This document shows positions 25,034 through 33,487 of a stretch of 64,000 bases of DNA, piece by piece. The position numbers and the translations under genes are program-made. Source of the stretch: Streptomyces sp. NRRL S-1022 (GTDB lineage: Bacteria; Actinomycetota; Actinomycetes; Streptomycetales; Streptomycetaceae). Position 1 is the stretch's first letter, and each line of letters starts with the position of its first letter. The stretch spans positions 1 to 64,000 of the forward strand of contig NZ_JOIU01000022.1 of assembly GCF_000720135.1 (NCBI RefSeq), in the 5' to 3' direction. The notes under the pieces are model-generated. The model saw nothing but the letters and a program-made list of their open reading frames with translations, ran no database searches and was not told where the DNA came from.

Positions 25034-25321
25034 ATGAGCGCGATCGTCGTCGTGTACGAGCTGGAACAGCCGGCGGCCGCACCCGCACCCGCCCCCGCGG
25101 CCGGGCCGCCCGGCGCCGGACGGCTCCCCCGCAGGGTGCACGCGGCGCCCGCGGCCCCCGGCCAGGCCGACACCGTCGGCCCGCGGACCCTGTGCGGCAA
25201 GGACACCTTCGCCATGGCCAGAGCGCGCCGGACACCGTCCGGGCGCCCCGGGGAGCCCTGGTACCCCGACGAGTACGCTTCCGTGGTGTGCCCGGACTGC
25301 GACGCGGTGATGGAGGTCTGA
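25034..25321 (+). CDS. Small protein with putative zinc ribbon
   Basis: This 95-residue protein has an N-terminal Pro/Ala-rich stretch (about residues 14-28) and a C-terminal region with TLCGKD and VVCPDCDAVMEV. The widely spaced Cys residues could form a zinc ribbon. There is no signal peptide. The ATG at 25034 follows GGTGGAGAC. It is not recognised, and the neighbouring genes give no functional hint. Confidence 0.5.
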   Translation: MSAIVVVYELEQPAAAPAPAPAAGPPGAGRLPRRVHAAPAAPGQADTVGPRTLCGKDTFAMARARRTPSGRPGEPWYPDEYASVVCPDCDAVMEV

Positions 25322-25379
25322 ACCCCGCCGCGGCCGGGCGGTCCGGGCGGCCCGGGCGGGGCGGCGTACCCTCGGGGCC

Positions 25380-26132
25380 ATGCCGCTCAGCCTCACCGTC
25401 CTCGGTACCGCCTCGCCCCACCCGGGACCCGACCGGCCGTGCTCCGGGTACCTGCTGTCCGGCGCGGGCGCCGAGGTGTGGGTGGACGCGGGGCCCGGCA
25501 CGTTCGCCGCGTTGCAACGGCACACGGACCCGGCGCGGCTCGCCGCGATCTGGATCTCCCATCTGCACGCCGATCACAGCGCCGACCTCCTCGCCGCCGC
25601 CTACGCCTTCGCCTTCGGCGGGATGGCCCCGCCCGCACCGGTCCCGGTGTACGCGCCGCCGGGCTGCGCCCGCCGGCTGGCCGGCTTCCTCGGGCGGCCG
25701 GACGTCGACTTCCTGAAGAGCGTCCTCGACTTCCGCGACCTGTACGACGGCCATGACGTGCGGCACTGGAACCTCCGCCTGAGCGCCCGCGCCGTCGCCC
25801 ACGGCACCGAGGCGTACGGGCTGCGCGCGGAGTGCCAGGGCAGTGTGGTCGCGTACTCGGGGGACAGCGGCCCCTGCCCCGCACTCGGCGAACTCGCGGC
25901 CGGAGCCGACCTGTTCCTGTGCGAGGCCGACATCGACGCCCATCGCGACGGCGAACAGGTGCACCTGACACCGGAGGACGCCGGCCGCGTCGCCCGGGCG
26001 GCACGGGTGCGGGAGCTGCTCGTCACCCACGTCGGCCCCACGCTCACCCGGGAGTCGGCCACCGCCCGGGCCGCCGCCGCGTCCGGCCGGCCCACGTTCA
26101 CCGCGGTCGAGGGCGACATCCACAGCGTCTGA
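25380..26132 (+). CDS. MBL-fold metallo-hydrolase
   Basis: This 250-residue metallo-beta-lactamase-fold hydrolase carries the metal motif HLHADH (61-66) and later VAYSGDSGPCPAL, FLCEAD and LLVTHVGP with the remaining metal ligands. It resembles RNase Z-like/arylsulfatase-type MBL proteins, where a diester or ester is hydrolysed at a dinuclear zinc site. The LTVLGTASPHPGPDRPCSGYL start is typical. It is a single gene; the physiological substrate is unknown. Confidence 0.82.
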   Translation: MPLSLTVLGTASPHPGPDRPCSGYLLSGAGAEVWVDAGPGTFAALQRHTDPARLAAIWISHLHADHSADLLAAAYAFAFGGMAPPAPVPVYAPPGCARRLAGFLGRPDVDFLKSVLDFRDLYDGHDVRHWNLRLSARAVAHGTEAYGLRAECQGSVVAYSGDSGPCPALGELAAGADLFLCEADIDAHRDGEQVHLTPEDAGRVARAARVRELLVTHVGPTLTRESATARAAAASGRPTFTAVEGDIHSV

Positions 26133-26226
26133 GGGCGCCCCGCCTTCGTCTTCGGGTTCCTTTTGCAAGAAGCATTGACGAAACCCGGGCCCCCTCCTAC
26201 CGTCATCGCGTCGTACTTCGTACGTC

Positions 26227-26250
26227 ATATATGAGACGCGATATGTGAGA
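26227..26250 (+). promoter_or_regulatory. Direct-repeat operator candidate before the gntR gene
   Basis: ATATATGAGA (26227-26236) and ATATGTGAGA (26241-26250) differ at one position and are 14 bases apart, 15 bases before the gntR start. The AT-rich repeat stands out from the surrounding GC-rich DNA and is well placed for autoregulation by the GntR/FCD protein. Confidence 0.5.
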
Positions 26251-26264
26251 TCCGAGAGGGCCGC

Positions 26265-26921
26265 ATGACCTCTGTGCCCACCCCGATCCCGTCCCGCACG
26301 CAGTACGTGCTCGACGCGATCAAACACCGCATCCTCACCGGGCAGCTGACGCCCGGACAGCCCCTGGTCGAGACGGAGCTGGCCGCGCAGTTCGGGGTGT
26401 CCAAGACCCCGGTGCGGGAGGCGCTGAAGACGCTCGCCGGGACCGGGCTGGTCGTGATGAGCCAGTACAAGGGCGTCACGGTGCGCATGGTGGACGCGGA
26501 CATGGCGCGCGAGGTCTACGACGTACGACTGCTGCTCGAACCCGAGGCGCTGCGCCGGGCCGTCGCCCGGGGCGCCTCCCTCGACGCCGCCCGGGACGCG
26601 CTCACCCGCGCCGACACCGCCACCGACACCGCCGAACGCTCCCTCGCCAACCGGGGGTTCCACCGCGCCCTCTACCTGCCGTGCGGCAACCCGCTGCTCG
26701 GCCGGATGCTGGACGAGGTCCGCGACCAGGCCGCCCTCGTCTCCGCCGTCGCCTGGTCCGCCGACCCCTCCTGGGACCGGGAGGCCGCCGAGCACCGGGA
26801 GATCCTGCGGCTCGCCCTGGACGGCGACGCGGACGGCGCCGCGCACGCCCTGCGCGACCACATCGCGTCCTTCGTACGCCGTGCGTTCCCCGAGCCCCTC
26901 GCAGAGGAAGGTCAGAAATGA
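26265..26921 (+). CDS. GntR/FCD family regulator of the sugar-acid operon
   Basis: This 218-residue regulator has a GntR winged helix at about residues 10-72 (LVETELAAQFGVSKTPVREALKTLAGTGLV) and an FCD ligand-binding domain with the metal/ligand region VYDVRLLLEPEALR, FHRALYLPCGNPLL and EHREILRLALDGDADGAAHALRDHI. FCD regulators typically sense organic or sugar acids. It overlaps the DHDPS-family gene by 4 bases (ATGA) and heads a run reaching at least 29559, so it probably controls its own operon through the repeats upstream. Confidence 0.88.
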   Translation: MTSVPTPIPSRTQYVLDAIKHRILTGQLTPGQPLVETELAAQFGVSKTPVREALKTLAGTGLVVMSQYKGVTVRMVDADMAREVYDVRLLLEPEALRRAVARGASLDAARDALTRADTATDTAERSLANRGFHRALYLPCGNPLLGRMLDEVRDQAALVSAVAWSADPSWDREAAEHREILRLALDGDADGAAHALRDHIASFVRRAFPEPLAEEGQK

Positions 26922-27829
26922 GCAGCGTGACGTTCGAGACCCAACGGGCGGCCCTGGCCGACGTGGTGGCCATCCCGGTGACCCCCTTCGCCGAGGACGG
27001 CTCCGTCGACAGGGACGCCCACCGGGCCCTGCTGCGTCGCGTGCTCGACGGCGGGATCACCACCCTGACCCCCAACGGCAACACCGGCGAGTTCTACGCC
27101 CTCACCCCCGAGGAGCGCCGCCTCGTCACCGAGCTGGCCGCCGACGAGGCCGGCGACCGCGCCACGCTGCTGGTCGGCGTCGGGCACGACCTGCCCACCG
27201 CGATCGCCTCCGCCCGGCACGCCCGCGACCTCGGCGCCGCCATGGTCATGGTCCACCAGCCGGTGCACCCGTACGTCTCGGCGGCCGGCTGGGTCGACTA
27301 CCACCGCGCCATCGCCGAGGCCGTCCCCGGCCTGGGCGTGGTGCCCTACCTGCGCAACGCCCAGCTGCCCGGCGCCCGGCTCGCCGAACTCGCCGACCAC
27401 TGCCCGAACGTCATCGGCGTCAAGTACGCCGTCCCGGACGCCGCCCGGTTCGCCGCCTTCGCCCGGGACGCGGGTCTGGAGCGCTTCGTCTGGGTGGCCG
27501 GCCTCGCCGAGCCGTACGCACCCTCCTACTTCTCCGCCGGCGCCACCGGCTTCACCTCCGGACTCGTGAACGTCGCCCCGGCCGTCTCGCTGAACATGAT
27601 CGAAGCACTGCGCGCCGGCGACTACCCGGCCGCCATGAAGGTCTGGGAGCAGATCCGCCGCTTCGAGGACCTGCGCGCCGCGCACGGCAACGCCAACAAC
27701 GTCACCGTCGTCAAGGAGGCCCTCGCCGCGCTCGGCCTGTGCCGCCGGGACGTGCGGCCGCCGAGCAGGCCGCTGCCCGAGGACGAGCGCGCCGAGGTCG
27801 CCGCCATCGCCGCCGGGTGGTCCATATGA
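26918..27829 (+). CDS. DHDPS-family sugar-acid dehydratase or aldolase
   Basis: This 303-residue enzyme of the DHDPS/NAL superfamily has Schiff-base Lys169 (NVIGVKYAV) and Tyr144 (VVPYLRNAQ), but NGNTGEFYAL (53-62) replaces the GTTGES of DapA. That group includes 2-keto-3-deoxy-sugar-acid dehydratases and aldolases. With the arabonate-dehydratase-like enzyme encoded next, the likely reaction is dehydration of 2-keto-3-deoxyarabonate to alpha-ketoglutaric semialdehyde, or aldol cleavage to pyruvate and an aldehyde. It is coupled on both sides by 4-base overlaps. Confidence 0.78.
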   Translation: MSSVTFETQRAALADVVAIPVTPFAEDGSVDRDAHRALLRRVLDGGITTLTPNGNTGEFYALTPEERRLVTELAADEAGDRATLLVGVGHDLPTAIASARHARDLGAAMVMVHQPVHPYVSAAGWVDYHRAIAEAVPGLGVVPYLRNAQLPGARLAELADHCPNVIGVKYAVPDAARFAAFARDAGLERFVWVAGLAEPYAPSYFSAGATGFTSGLVNVAPAVSLNMIEALRAGDYPAAMKVWEQIRRFEDLRAAHGNANNVTVVKEALAALGLCRRDVRPPSRPLPEDERAEVAAIAAGWSI

Positions 27830-29559
27830 ACGCACCCCGCAAGAAGCCCGAGGACCTGCGCAGCCACCAGTGGTACGGCACCGACGGGCTCCGCTCGTTC
27901 AGTCACCGCGCCCGCACCCGCCAGCTCGGCTACCTGCCCGAGGAGCACCTCGGCAAGCCGGTGATCGCGATCCTCAACACCTGGTCCGACATCAACCCCT
28001 GCCACGTCCACCTGCGCGACCGCGCCCAGGCCGTCAAGCGCGGGGTGTGGCAGGCGGGCGGCTTCCCGCTGGAGTTCCCGGTCTCCACCCTGAGCGAGAC
28101 CTTCCAGAAGCCGACCCCCATGCTCTACCGCAACCTGCTCGCCATGGAGACCGAGGAGCTGCTGCGCTCCTACCCGGTCGACGGCGCGGTGCTGATGGGC
28201 GGCTGCGACAAGTCCACCCCCGCGCTGCTGATGGGCGCCGCCTCCGCCGGCCTGCCCGCCGTCTTCGTGCCGGCCGGCCCCATGCTGCCCGGTCACTGGC
28301 GCGGCGAGGTCCTCGGCTCCGGCACCGACATGTGGAAGTACTGGGACGACAAGCGGGCCGGCCTCATCGGCGACTGCGAGATGGCCGAGCTGGAGAGCGG
28401 CCTGGCCCGCTCGCCGGGCCACTGCATGACGATGGGGACGGCCTCCACGCTCACCGCCGCGGCGGAGGCGCTCGGGGTGACCGTGCCGGGCGCCTCCAGC
28501 ATCCCGGCGGTGGACTCCGGGCACGACCGGATGGCGGCGCGGGCGGGTATGACCGCCGTCGAACTGGTCCACCGCGGCCGCACGCTGTCCGACATCCTCA
28601 CCCCCGAGGCCTTCGAGGACGCCGTCACCACCGTGCTCGGCCTCGGCGGCTCCACCAACGCCGTGATCCACCTGATCGCCATGGCCGGCCGGGCCGGCGT
28701 CCGGCTCACCCTGGACGACTTCGACCGCATCGCCCGCACGGTCCCGGTCCTCGCCAACGTCCGCCCCGGCGGCCGGACGTACCTGATGGAGGACTTCCAC
28801 TTCGCCGGCGGCCTGCCCGGCTTCCTCTCCCGGATCACCGACCTGCTCCACCTGGACCGGCCGACGGTGTCGCACGACACCCTGCGCGAGCAGCTCCGGG
28901 GCGCCCGGGTGCACCACGACGACGTCATCCGCACCCGGGACAACCCGGTCGCTGCCGAGGGCGGGGTCGCCGTACTGCGCGGCAACCTGTGCCCGGACGG
29001 CGCGGTCATCAAGCACATCGCCGCCGAGCCCCACCTGCTCAAGCACACCGGCCCCGCCGTCGTCTTCGACGACTACCGGACCATGCAGCGCACCATCAAC
29101 GACCCGGCGCTCGGCATCACCGCCGACCACGTCCTGGTGCTGCGCAACGCCGGCCCCAAGGGCGGCCCGGGCATGCCCGAGTACGGCATGCTGCCGATCC
29201 CGGACCACCTGCTCAAGCAGGGCGTGCGGGACATGGTCCGGATCTCCGACGCCCGCATGAGCGGCACGAGTTACGGCGCCTGCGTCCTGCACGTCGCCCC
29301 GGAGTCGTACGTCGGCGGCCCGCTGGCACTGGTGCGCACCGGGGACCTCGTCACCCTGGACGTCGGGGCCCGCAGCCTCCACCTCCACGTGGACGACGCG
29401 GAGCTGGACCGCAGGCGGGCCGAGTGGACCCCGCCGCCCGCCCGGTACGAGCGCGGCTACGGCGCCCTCTACAACGAGCAGATCACCCAGGCCGACACCG
29501 GCTGCGACTTCGCGTTCCTGGCCCGCCCGGGCACCGTGGCGGACCCGTACGCCGGCTGA
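27826..29559 (+). CDS. IlvD/Edd family sugar-acid dehydratase (L-arabonate dehydratase-like)
   Basis: This 577-residue dehydratase has the three cluster cysteines expected for a [2Fe-2S] enzyme: Cys59 (NTWSDINPC), Cys127 (GGCDKSTPALLMGA) and Cys200 (SPGHCMTMGTAST). LRSHQWYG at the start, GGSTNAVIHL, ISDARMSGTSYG and HLHVDDAELDRRRAEW resemble L-arabonate and D-xylonate dehydratases more than the branched-chain enzyme IlvD. It would convert a pentonate or related acid to its 2-keto-3-deoxy form. It overlaps the DHDPS-family gene (ATGA). L-fuconate or galactonate remain possible substrates. Confidence 0.85.
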   Translation: MNAPRKKPEDLRSHQWYGTDGLRSFSHRARTRQLGYLPEEHLGKPVIAILNTWSDINPCHVHLRDRAQAVKRGVWQAGGFPLEFPVSTLSETFQKPTPMLYRNLLAMETEELLRSYPVDGAVLMGGCDKSTPALLMGAASAGLPAVFVPAGPMLPGHWRGEVLGSGTDMWKYWDDKRAGLIGDCEMAELESGLARSPGHCMTMGTASTLTAAAEALGVTVPGASSIPAVDSGHDRMAARAGMTAVELVHRGRTLSDILTPEAFEDAVTTVLGLGGSTNAVIHLIAMAGRAGVRLTLDDFDRIARTVPVLANVRPGGRTYLMEDFHFAGGLPGFLSRITDLLHLDRPTVSHDTLREQLRGARVHHDDVIRTRDNPVAAEGGVAVLRGNLCPDGAVIKHIAAEPHLLKHTGPAVVFDDYRTMQRTINDPALGITADHVLVLRNAGPKGGPGMPEYGMLPIPDHLLKQGVRDMVRISDARMSGTSYGACVLHVAPESYVGGPLALVRTGDLVTLDVGARSLHLHVDDAELDRRRAEWTPPPARYERGYGALYNEQITQADTGCDFAFLARPGTVADPYAG

Positions 29560-29601
29560 CGCCACCCCCGCGGTACCGCACCTCACGCACGTGTACGGAG
29601 C

Positions 29602-29609
29602 AAGCGCTT
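29602..29609. promoter_or_regulatory. LacI-type palindrome before the sugar permease genes
   Basis: AAGCGCTT is an 8-bp perfect palindrome within GGAGCAAGCGCTTCC, in the 94-bp gap between the dehydratase and first permease genes. The central CG and flanks fit LacI-family operators such as those of Streptomyces sugar regulons. No LacI gene is in the window. Confidence 0.4.
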
Positions 29610-29653
29610 CCTGCACTCCCGGTAAGTGTCCCACTGCGAAACGGAGAACAGTC

Positions 29654-30589
29654 ATGGCCCAAGCCGCAGCCGTGGCGAAACCGCCCGCGCCACCCCGGCG
29701 GCGCCGTGCCTCCGCGACCCCGCGCAGGCTGCCCTACCTGCTGATCGCCCCGGCGGCCCTGCTGATGCTGGGCTTCATCGCCTACCCGGTGCTCAGCGTC
29801 TTCTACTACAGCCTGCAGAACTACAACCCCACCAAGCCGTGGCGGAACGGATTCGCGGGCCTCGGCAACTTCACCCAGGCCTTCGCCCACGACCCCCAGT
29901 TCCGGGACACGCTGGCCTTCAGCGCCAAGTGGGTCGTGGTGGAGGTCGGGCTGCAACTGCTCTTCGGCCTGGCGCTGGCGCTCATCGTCAACCAGACCTT
30001 CGCCGGGCGGGCACTGGGCCGCGCGCTCGTCTTCTCGCCCTGGGCCGTCTCCGGCGTACTGACCTCCGCGATCTGGGTACTGCTGTACAACTCCCAGACG
30101 GGCATCACCCGTTACCTGGCGGACGCGGGGCTGGGCTCCTACGGCACCAGCTGGCTGTCGGACACCTCCACCGTGTTCCCGGCCGCGGTGGTCGCCGACC
30201 TGTGGCGCGGGGTGCCGTTCTTCGCGATCCTCATCCTCGCCGACCTCCAGTCCGTCTCCCGCGACCTGTACGAGGCCGCCGAGGTCGACGGGGCGAGCCG
30301 GCTCAAGCAGTTCTGGCACATCACCCTGCCCCACCTGAAGGACGCCATCGTCCTGTCCACGCTGCTGCGCGCGGTGTGGGAGTTCAACAACGTCGACCTG
30401 CTGTACACGCTGACGGGCGGCGGACCCGCCGGGGAGACCACGACCCTTCCCCTCTACATCGCCAACACCAGCGTCGACGCCCACAACTTCGGCTACGCCT
30501 CCGCGCTGACCACGGTGGCGTTCGTGATCCTGCTCTTCTGCTCGATCGTCTATCTGCGGCTGAGCAAGTTCGGAGGCGACTCCAAGTGA
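29654..30589 (+). CDS. Sugar ABC transporter permease (MalF type)
   Basis: This 311-residue CUT1-class permease has a basic N-terminus and about six membrane segments, beginning LPYLLIAPAALLMLGFIAYPVLSVF. The EAA loop EAAEVDGASRLKQFWHITLPHL lies near residues 208-229. It would form the channel with the permease encoded next, with which it overlaps (GTGA). The matching binding protein is probably the lipoprotein at 35106. Confidence 0.9.
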   Translation: MAQAAAVAKPPAPPRRRRASATPRRLPYLLIAPAALLMLGFIAYPVLSVFYYSLQNYNPTKPWRNGFAGLGNFTQAFAHDPQFRDTLAFSAKWVVVEVGLQLLFGLALALIVNQTFAGRALGRALVFSPWAVSGVLTSAIWVLLYNSQTGITRYLADAGLGSYGTSWLSDTSTVFPAAVVADLWRGVPFFAILILADLQSVSRDLYEAAEVDGASRLKQFWHITLPHLKDAIVLSTLLRAVWEFNNVDLLYTLTGGGPAGETTTLPLYIANTSVDAHNFGYASALTTVAFVILLFCSIVYLRLSKFGGDSK

Positions 30590-31470
30590 TCACCGAGATC
30601 GCTCCCGCGCCCGAGCGGGTCGCGGACGAACCCGTCCGCCCCGGCGGCAGGCGCCGCGCCTGGGACGAGGTCCCGCGCTGGCAGATCTACGTCCCCCTGA
30701 CCGTCTACCTCCTCTTCACCCTGATCCCGTTCTACTGGATCCTGCTCTTCGCGCTCCGCCCGGCCGGCTCCACCTCGCTGGTGCCCTGGCCGGTGACCTC
30801 CGAGCACTTCGAGAAGGTGTGGACCGAGCGCAGCTTCGGCACCTACTTCGCCAACAGCGTCTACGTCGGTCTCGCCACCCTGGTGCTGACCACCGTGGTC
30901 GCCCTGGCCGGCGGCTACGCGCTCGCCCGCTTCGACTTCCGGCTCAAGCGCGGCTTCATGCTGGCCCTGCTGTGCTCCCAGTTCGTGCCGGGCGCGCTGC
31001 TGCTGGTGCCGCTGTTCCAGATCTTCGCCAAGCTGTCGATGATCAACTCGCTCGGCAGCGTCGTCATCGCCGAGACCGTCTTCCAGCTGCCGCTGTCGAT
31101 GATCCTGATCAGCGGGTTCATCCGGAACGTGCCGCACTCCCTGGAGGAGGCCGCCTGGGTGGACGGGTGCAACCGGTTCACCGCCTTCCGGATCGTCGTG
31201 CTGCCGCTGCTGCGGCCCGGGCTCATCGCCGTCGGCTCCTTCGCCTTCGTGCACGCCTGGAACCACTTCCTGTTCGCCCTGATGTTCCTGTCCGACCAGA
31301 GCAAGCAGACCATCCCGGTCGGCCTCAACACGCTGATGAGCTCGGACAGCGTCGACCTGGGCGCGCTCGCGGCCGGCGGCATCATCGCGGCCGTACCCGT
31401 GGTGATCGTGTTCGCCTTCATCCAGAAGTGGCTGATCACCGGGTTCAGCGCGGGGGCGGTGAAGGGATGA
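30586..31470 (+). CDS. Sugar ABC transporter permease (MalG type)
   Basis: This 294-residue permease starts at GTG 30586, overlapping the stop of its partner. It has about six hydrophobic segments, starting IYVPLTVYLLFTLIPFYWIL, and the EAA loop EEAAWVDGCNRFTAFRIVVLPLL near residues 185-207. It overlaps the oxidoreductase gene by ATGA. No ATPase is encoded nearby; a shared MsiK-type ATPase is the usual solution in Streptomyces. Confidence 0.9.
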   Translation: MITEIAPAPERVADEPVRPGGRRRAWDEVPRWQIYVPLTVYLLFTLIPFYWILLFALRPAGSTSLVPWPVTSEHFEKVWTERSFGTYFANSVYVGLATLVLTTVVALAGGYALARFDFRLKRGFMLALLCSQFVPGALLLVPLFQIFAKLSMINSLGSVVIAETVFQLPLSMILISGFIRNVPHSLEEAAWVDGCNRFTAFRIVVLPLLRPGLIAVGSFAFVHAWNHFLFALMFLSDQSKQTIPVGLNTLMSSDSVDLGALAAGGIIAAVPVVIVFAFIQKWLITGFSAGAVKG

Positions 31471-32609
31471 GCGTGCCCGTCGTCCTGGCGGGCGCCCGCG
31501 GCCACGGCCGCTGGCACCTGGCCAACATCCGCCGGCTCCAGGCCGCGGGGCTCGTACGGCTGGCCGGGATCTGCGAAGTGACCCCGCTGACCGGGGCGGA
31601 GATCCCCGACGGACTCGGCACGCCCGCGCAGTCCGCCGACCTCGGCGCGCTCCTGGACGCCACCGGCGCGGCGATCGCCGTCGTCTGCACACCGATCCCC
31701 ACCCACACCGACCTGGCCCTCACCGCCGCCGCGCGCGGGGTGCACCTGCTGCTGGAGAAGCCGCCCGCGCCCTCCTACGCCGAGTTCCGCCGCATGGCCG
31801 ACGGCGTCGCGCGGGCCGGGGTGGCCTGCCAGATCGGCTTCCAGTCGCTCGGCTCGCACGCGCTGCCCGCGATCCGGCGGCTCGTCGCCGAGGGCGCGAT
31901 CGGCGAGGTCACCGGGGTCGGCGGGGCCGGGGCCTGGGCCCGCGACGAGGCCTACTACCGGCGGGCACCCTGGGCGGGACGGCGCCGGCTGAACGGCGCC
32001 GACGTGGTCGACGGGGTCCTCACCAACCCCCTCGCCCACGCCGTCGCCACCGGTCTCGCACTGCTCGGCACCACCCGCGCCGAGGACGTCACCGGCATCG
32101 AGACCGAGCTGCTGCGCGCCAACGCCATCGAGTCCGACGACACCTCCTGCGTCCGCGTCCGCACCCCGCACGGACCGGTCACCGTCGCGGCCACCCTGTG
32201 CGCCGAACACCCCGGCGAGCCCTACCTGGTGGTGCACGGCAGCAGCGGCCGGATCACCTTCTGGTACAAGCAGGACCGGGTGCTGCTCCAGCGCACCGGC
32301 CACGGCCCGGAGGAGACCGAGTACGGCCGCACCGACCTGTTGGAGAACCTCGTCGGCCACCTCGACGGCGGCACCGCGCTGCTGGTCCCGCCGGACGAGA
32401 CCGGCGCCTTCATGCGGGTCGTCGAGGCCGTGCGGACCGCCCCCGACCCGGCGCCGCTGCCCGAGCACGCCTGGCGGCTGCTGCCCGCCGAGCACCGCCG
32501 GATCGTGCCCGGCGTCGACGGCCTGGTCGCCGCGTCCGCCGACACCCTCGCCCTCTACTCCGAACTGGGCGCCCCCTGGGCCCCGCCGAACGAGGTGAGC
32601 ACCCGATGA
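31467..32609 (+). CDS. Gfo/Idh/MocA family oxidoreductase
   Basis: This 380-residue NAD(P)-dependent sugar oxidoreductase has the Rossmann start VVLAGARGHGRWHLANI (GxGxxG-like at 9-14) and the family motif EKPP at 97-100. The C-terminal domain carries DVVDGVLTNPLAHAVATGLALLG with the probable catalytic His. Members oxidise sugars such as glucose, arabinose or inositol, or act on ketosugars. In the operon it lies between importer and DUF6807 genes and overlaps both by 4 bases. A role as sugar 1-dehydrogenase feeding the arabonate route is plausible but unproven. Confidence 0.84.
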   Translation: MSVPVVLAGARGHGRWHLANIRRLQAAGLVRLAGICEVTPLTGAEIPDGLGTPAQSADLGALLDATGAAIAVVCTPIPTHTDLALTAAARGVHLLLEKPPAPSYAEFRRMADGVARAGVACQIGFQSLGSHALPAIRRLVAEGAIGEVTGVGGAGAWARDEAYYRRAPWAGRRRLNGADVVDGVLTNPLAHAVATGLALLGTTRAEDVTGIETELLRANAIESDDTSCVRVRTPHGPVTVAATLCAEHPGEPYLVVHGSSGRITFWYKQDRVLLQRTGHGPEETEYGRTDLLENLVGHLDGGTALLVPPDETGAFMRVVEAVRTAPDPAPLPEHAWRLLPAEHRRIVPGVDGLVAASADTLALYSELGAPWAPPNEVSTR

Positions 32610-33487
32610 CGTCCTCCGACACCCTGGTCCTGCGGGTCGCGGGCCGCCCGGTCGGCCGCTACGTCACCCGGCCCGGACTGCCCGCCCGGCTCGCCCCGCG
32701 CCCCTACCTGCACCCCGTCACCACCCTGGCCGGCACGGCGGTCACCGAAGTGAGCCCCGCCGACCACGCACACCACCTCGGCGTCGGTGTCGCCGTTCCC
32801 GACGTCGAGGGGCACAACTTCTGGGGCGGCCGGACCTTCGTCCGGGACCGGGGTCCCACCGAACTCGACAACCACGGCACCCAGCGGCACACCGGCTTCC
32901 AGCTCCGCGACCCCGACGGCTTCGTGGAGGAGCTGCGCTGGGTCGCCGCCGGCACCGAGCTGCTGCGCGAACGCCGTACCGTCGCGGCCACCGGACTCAC
33001 CGGCCGGGCCTGGGCGCTGGACTTCACCTTCTCCCTCACCAACGTCACCCCGGCGCCCCTGTCGATCGGCAGCCCCGCCACCAACGGCCGGCCCGGCGCG
33101 GCCTACGGCGGCTTCTTCTGGCGGCCCCGCAAGGAGGCCGCCGCACCGCGGGTGTTCACCGCCGACCGGGACGGCGAGGCCGCGGTGCACGGCACCCGCG
33201 CCGACTGGCTCGCGCTGGCCGGACCGGGGTCCCCGCGGCCGGGCGGAGCCGGGAGCGGGGGAGGCTGGACACTGGTCTTCGCCGGGGCCACCGAGGACAC
33301 CCGCCGGGACCCGTGGTTCGTCCGGGCCGCCGAGTACCCGGGAGTGGGGTCCTGTCTGGCGCACTCCCGGCGGCCGGCCGTCGCGCCGGGCGGGACCCTC
33401 GTACGCCGGATCGTCACGGTCGTCGCCGACGGCGCCCTGTCCCGCGACGAGGCCGCGGCGCTGGTCCGCAAGGCGGTGGCCCAGTGA
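32606..33487 (+). CDS. DUF6807 (PmoA-like) family protein
   Basis: This 293-residue protein matches what I recall of DUF6807/PmoA-annotated proteins: RPYLHPVTTLAGTAVTEVSPADHAHHLGV, HNFWGG, QRHTGF and FFWRPRK. Several conserved His residues (DHAHHLG, NHGTQRHTG) suggest a metal or sugar-binding site. There is no signal peptide. In actinobacteria these genes commonly follow Gfo/Idh/MocA oxidoreductase genes, as here with an ATGA overlap, so a step on the same sugar is likely. The name PmoA is misleading, since it is not methane monooxygenase. The activity is unknown. Confidence 0.72.
   Translation: MTSSDTLVLRVAGRPVGRYVTRPGLPARLAPRPYLHPVTTLAGTAVTEVSPADHAHHLGVGVAVPDVEGHNFWGGRTFVRDRGPTELDNHGTQRHTGFQLRDPDGFVEELRWVAAGTELLRERRTVAATGLTGRAWALDFTFSLTNVTPAPLSIGSPATNGRPGAAYGGFFWRPRKEAAAPRVFTADRDGEAAVHGTRADWLALAGPGSPRPGGAGSGGGWTLVFAGATEDTRRDPWFVRAAEYPGVGSCLAHSRRPAVAPGGTLVRRIVTVVADGALSRDEAAALVRKAVAQ

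Noticed and set aside
32606..33487. Methane monooxygenase subunit, as the name PmoA would suggest
   Set aside because: There are no membrane segments or copper-site features; the sequence belongs to the soluble DUF6807 group.
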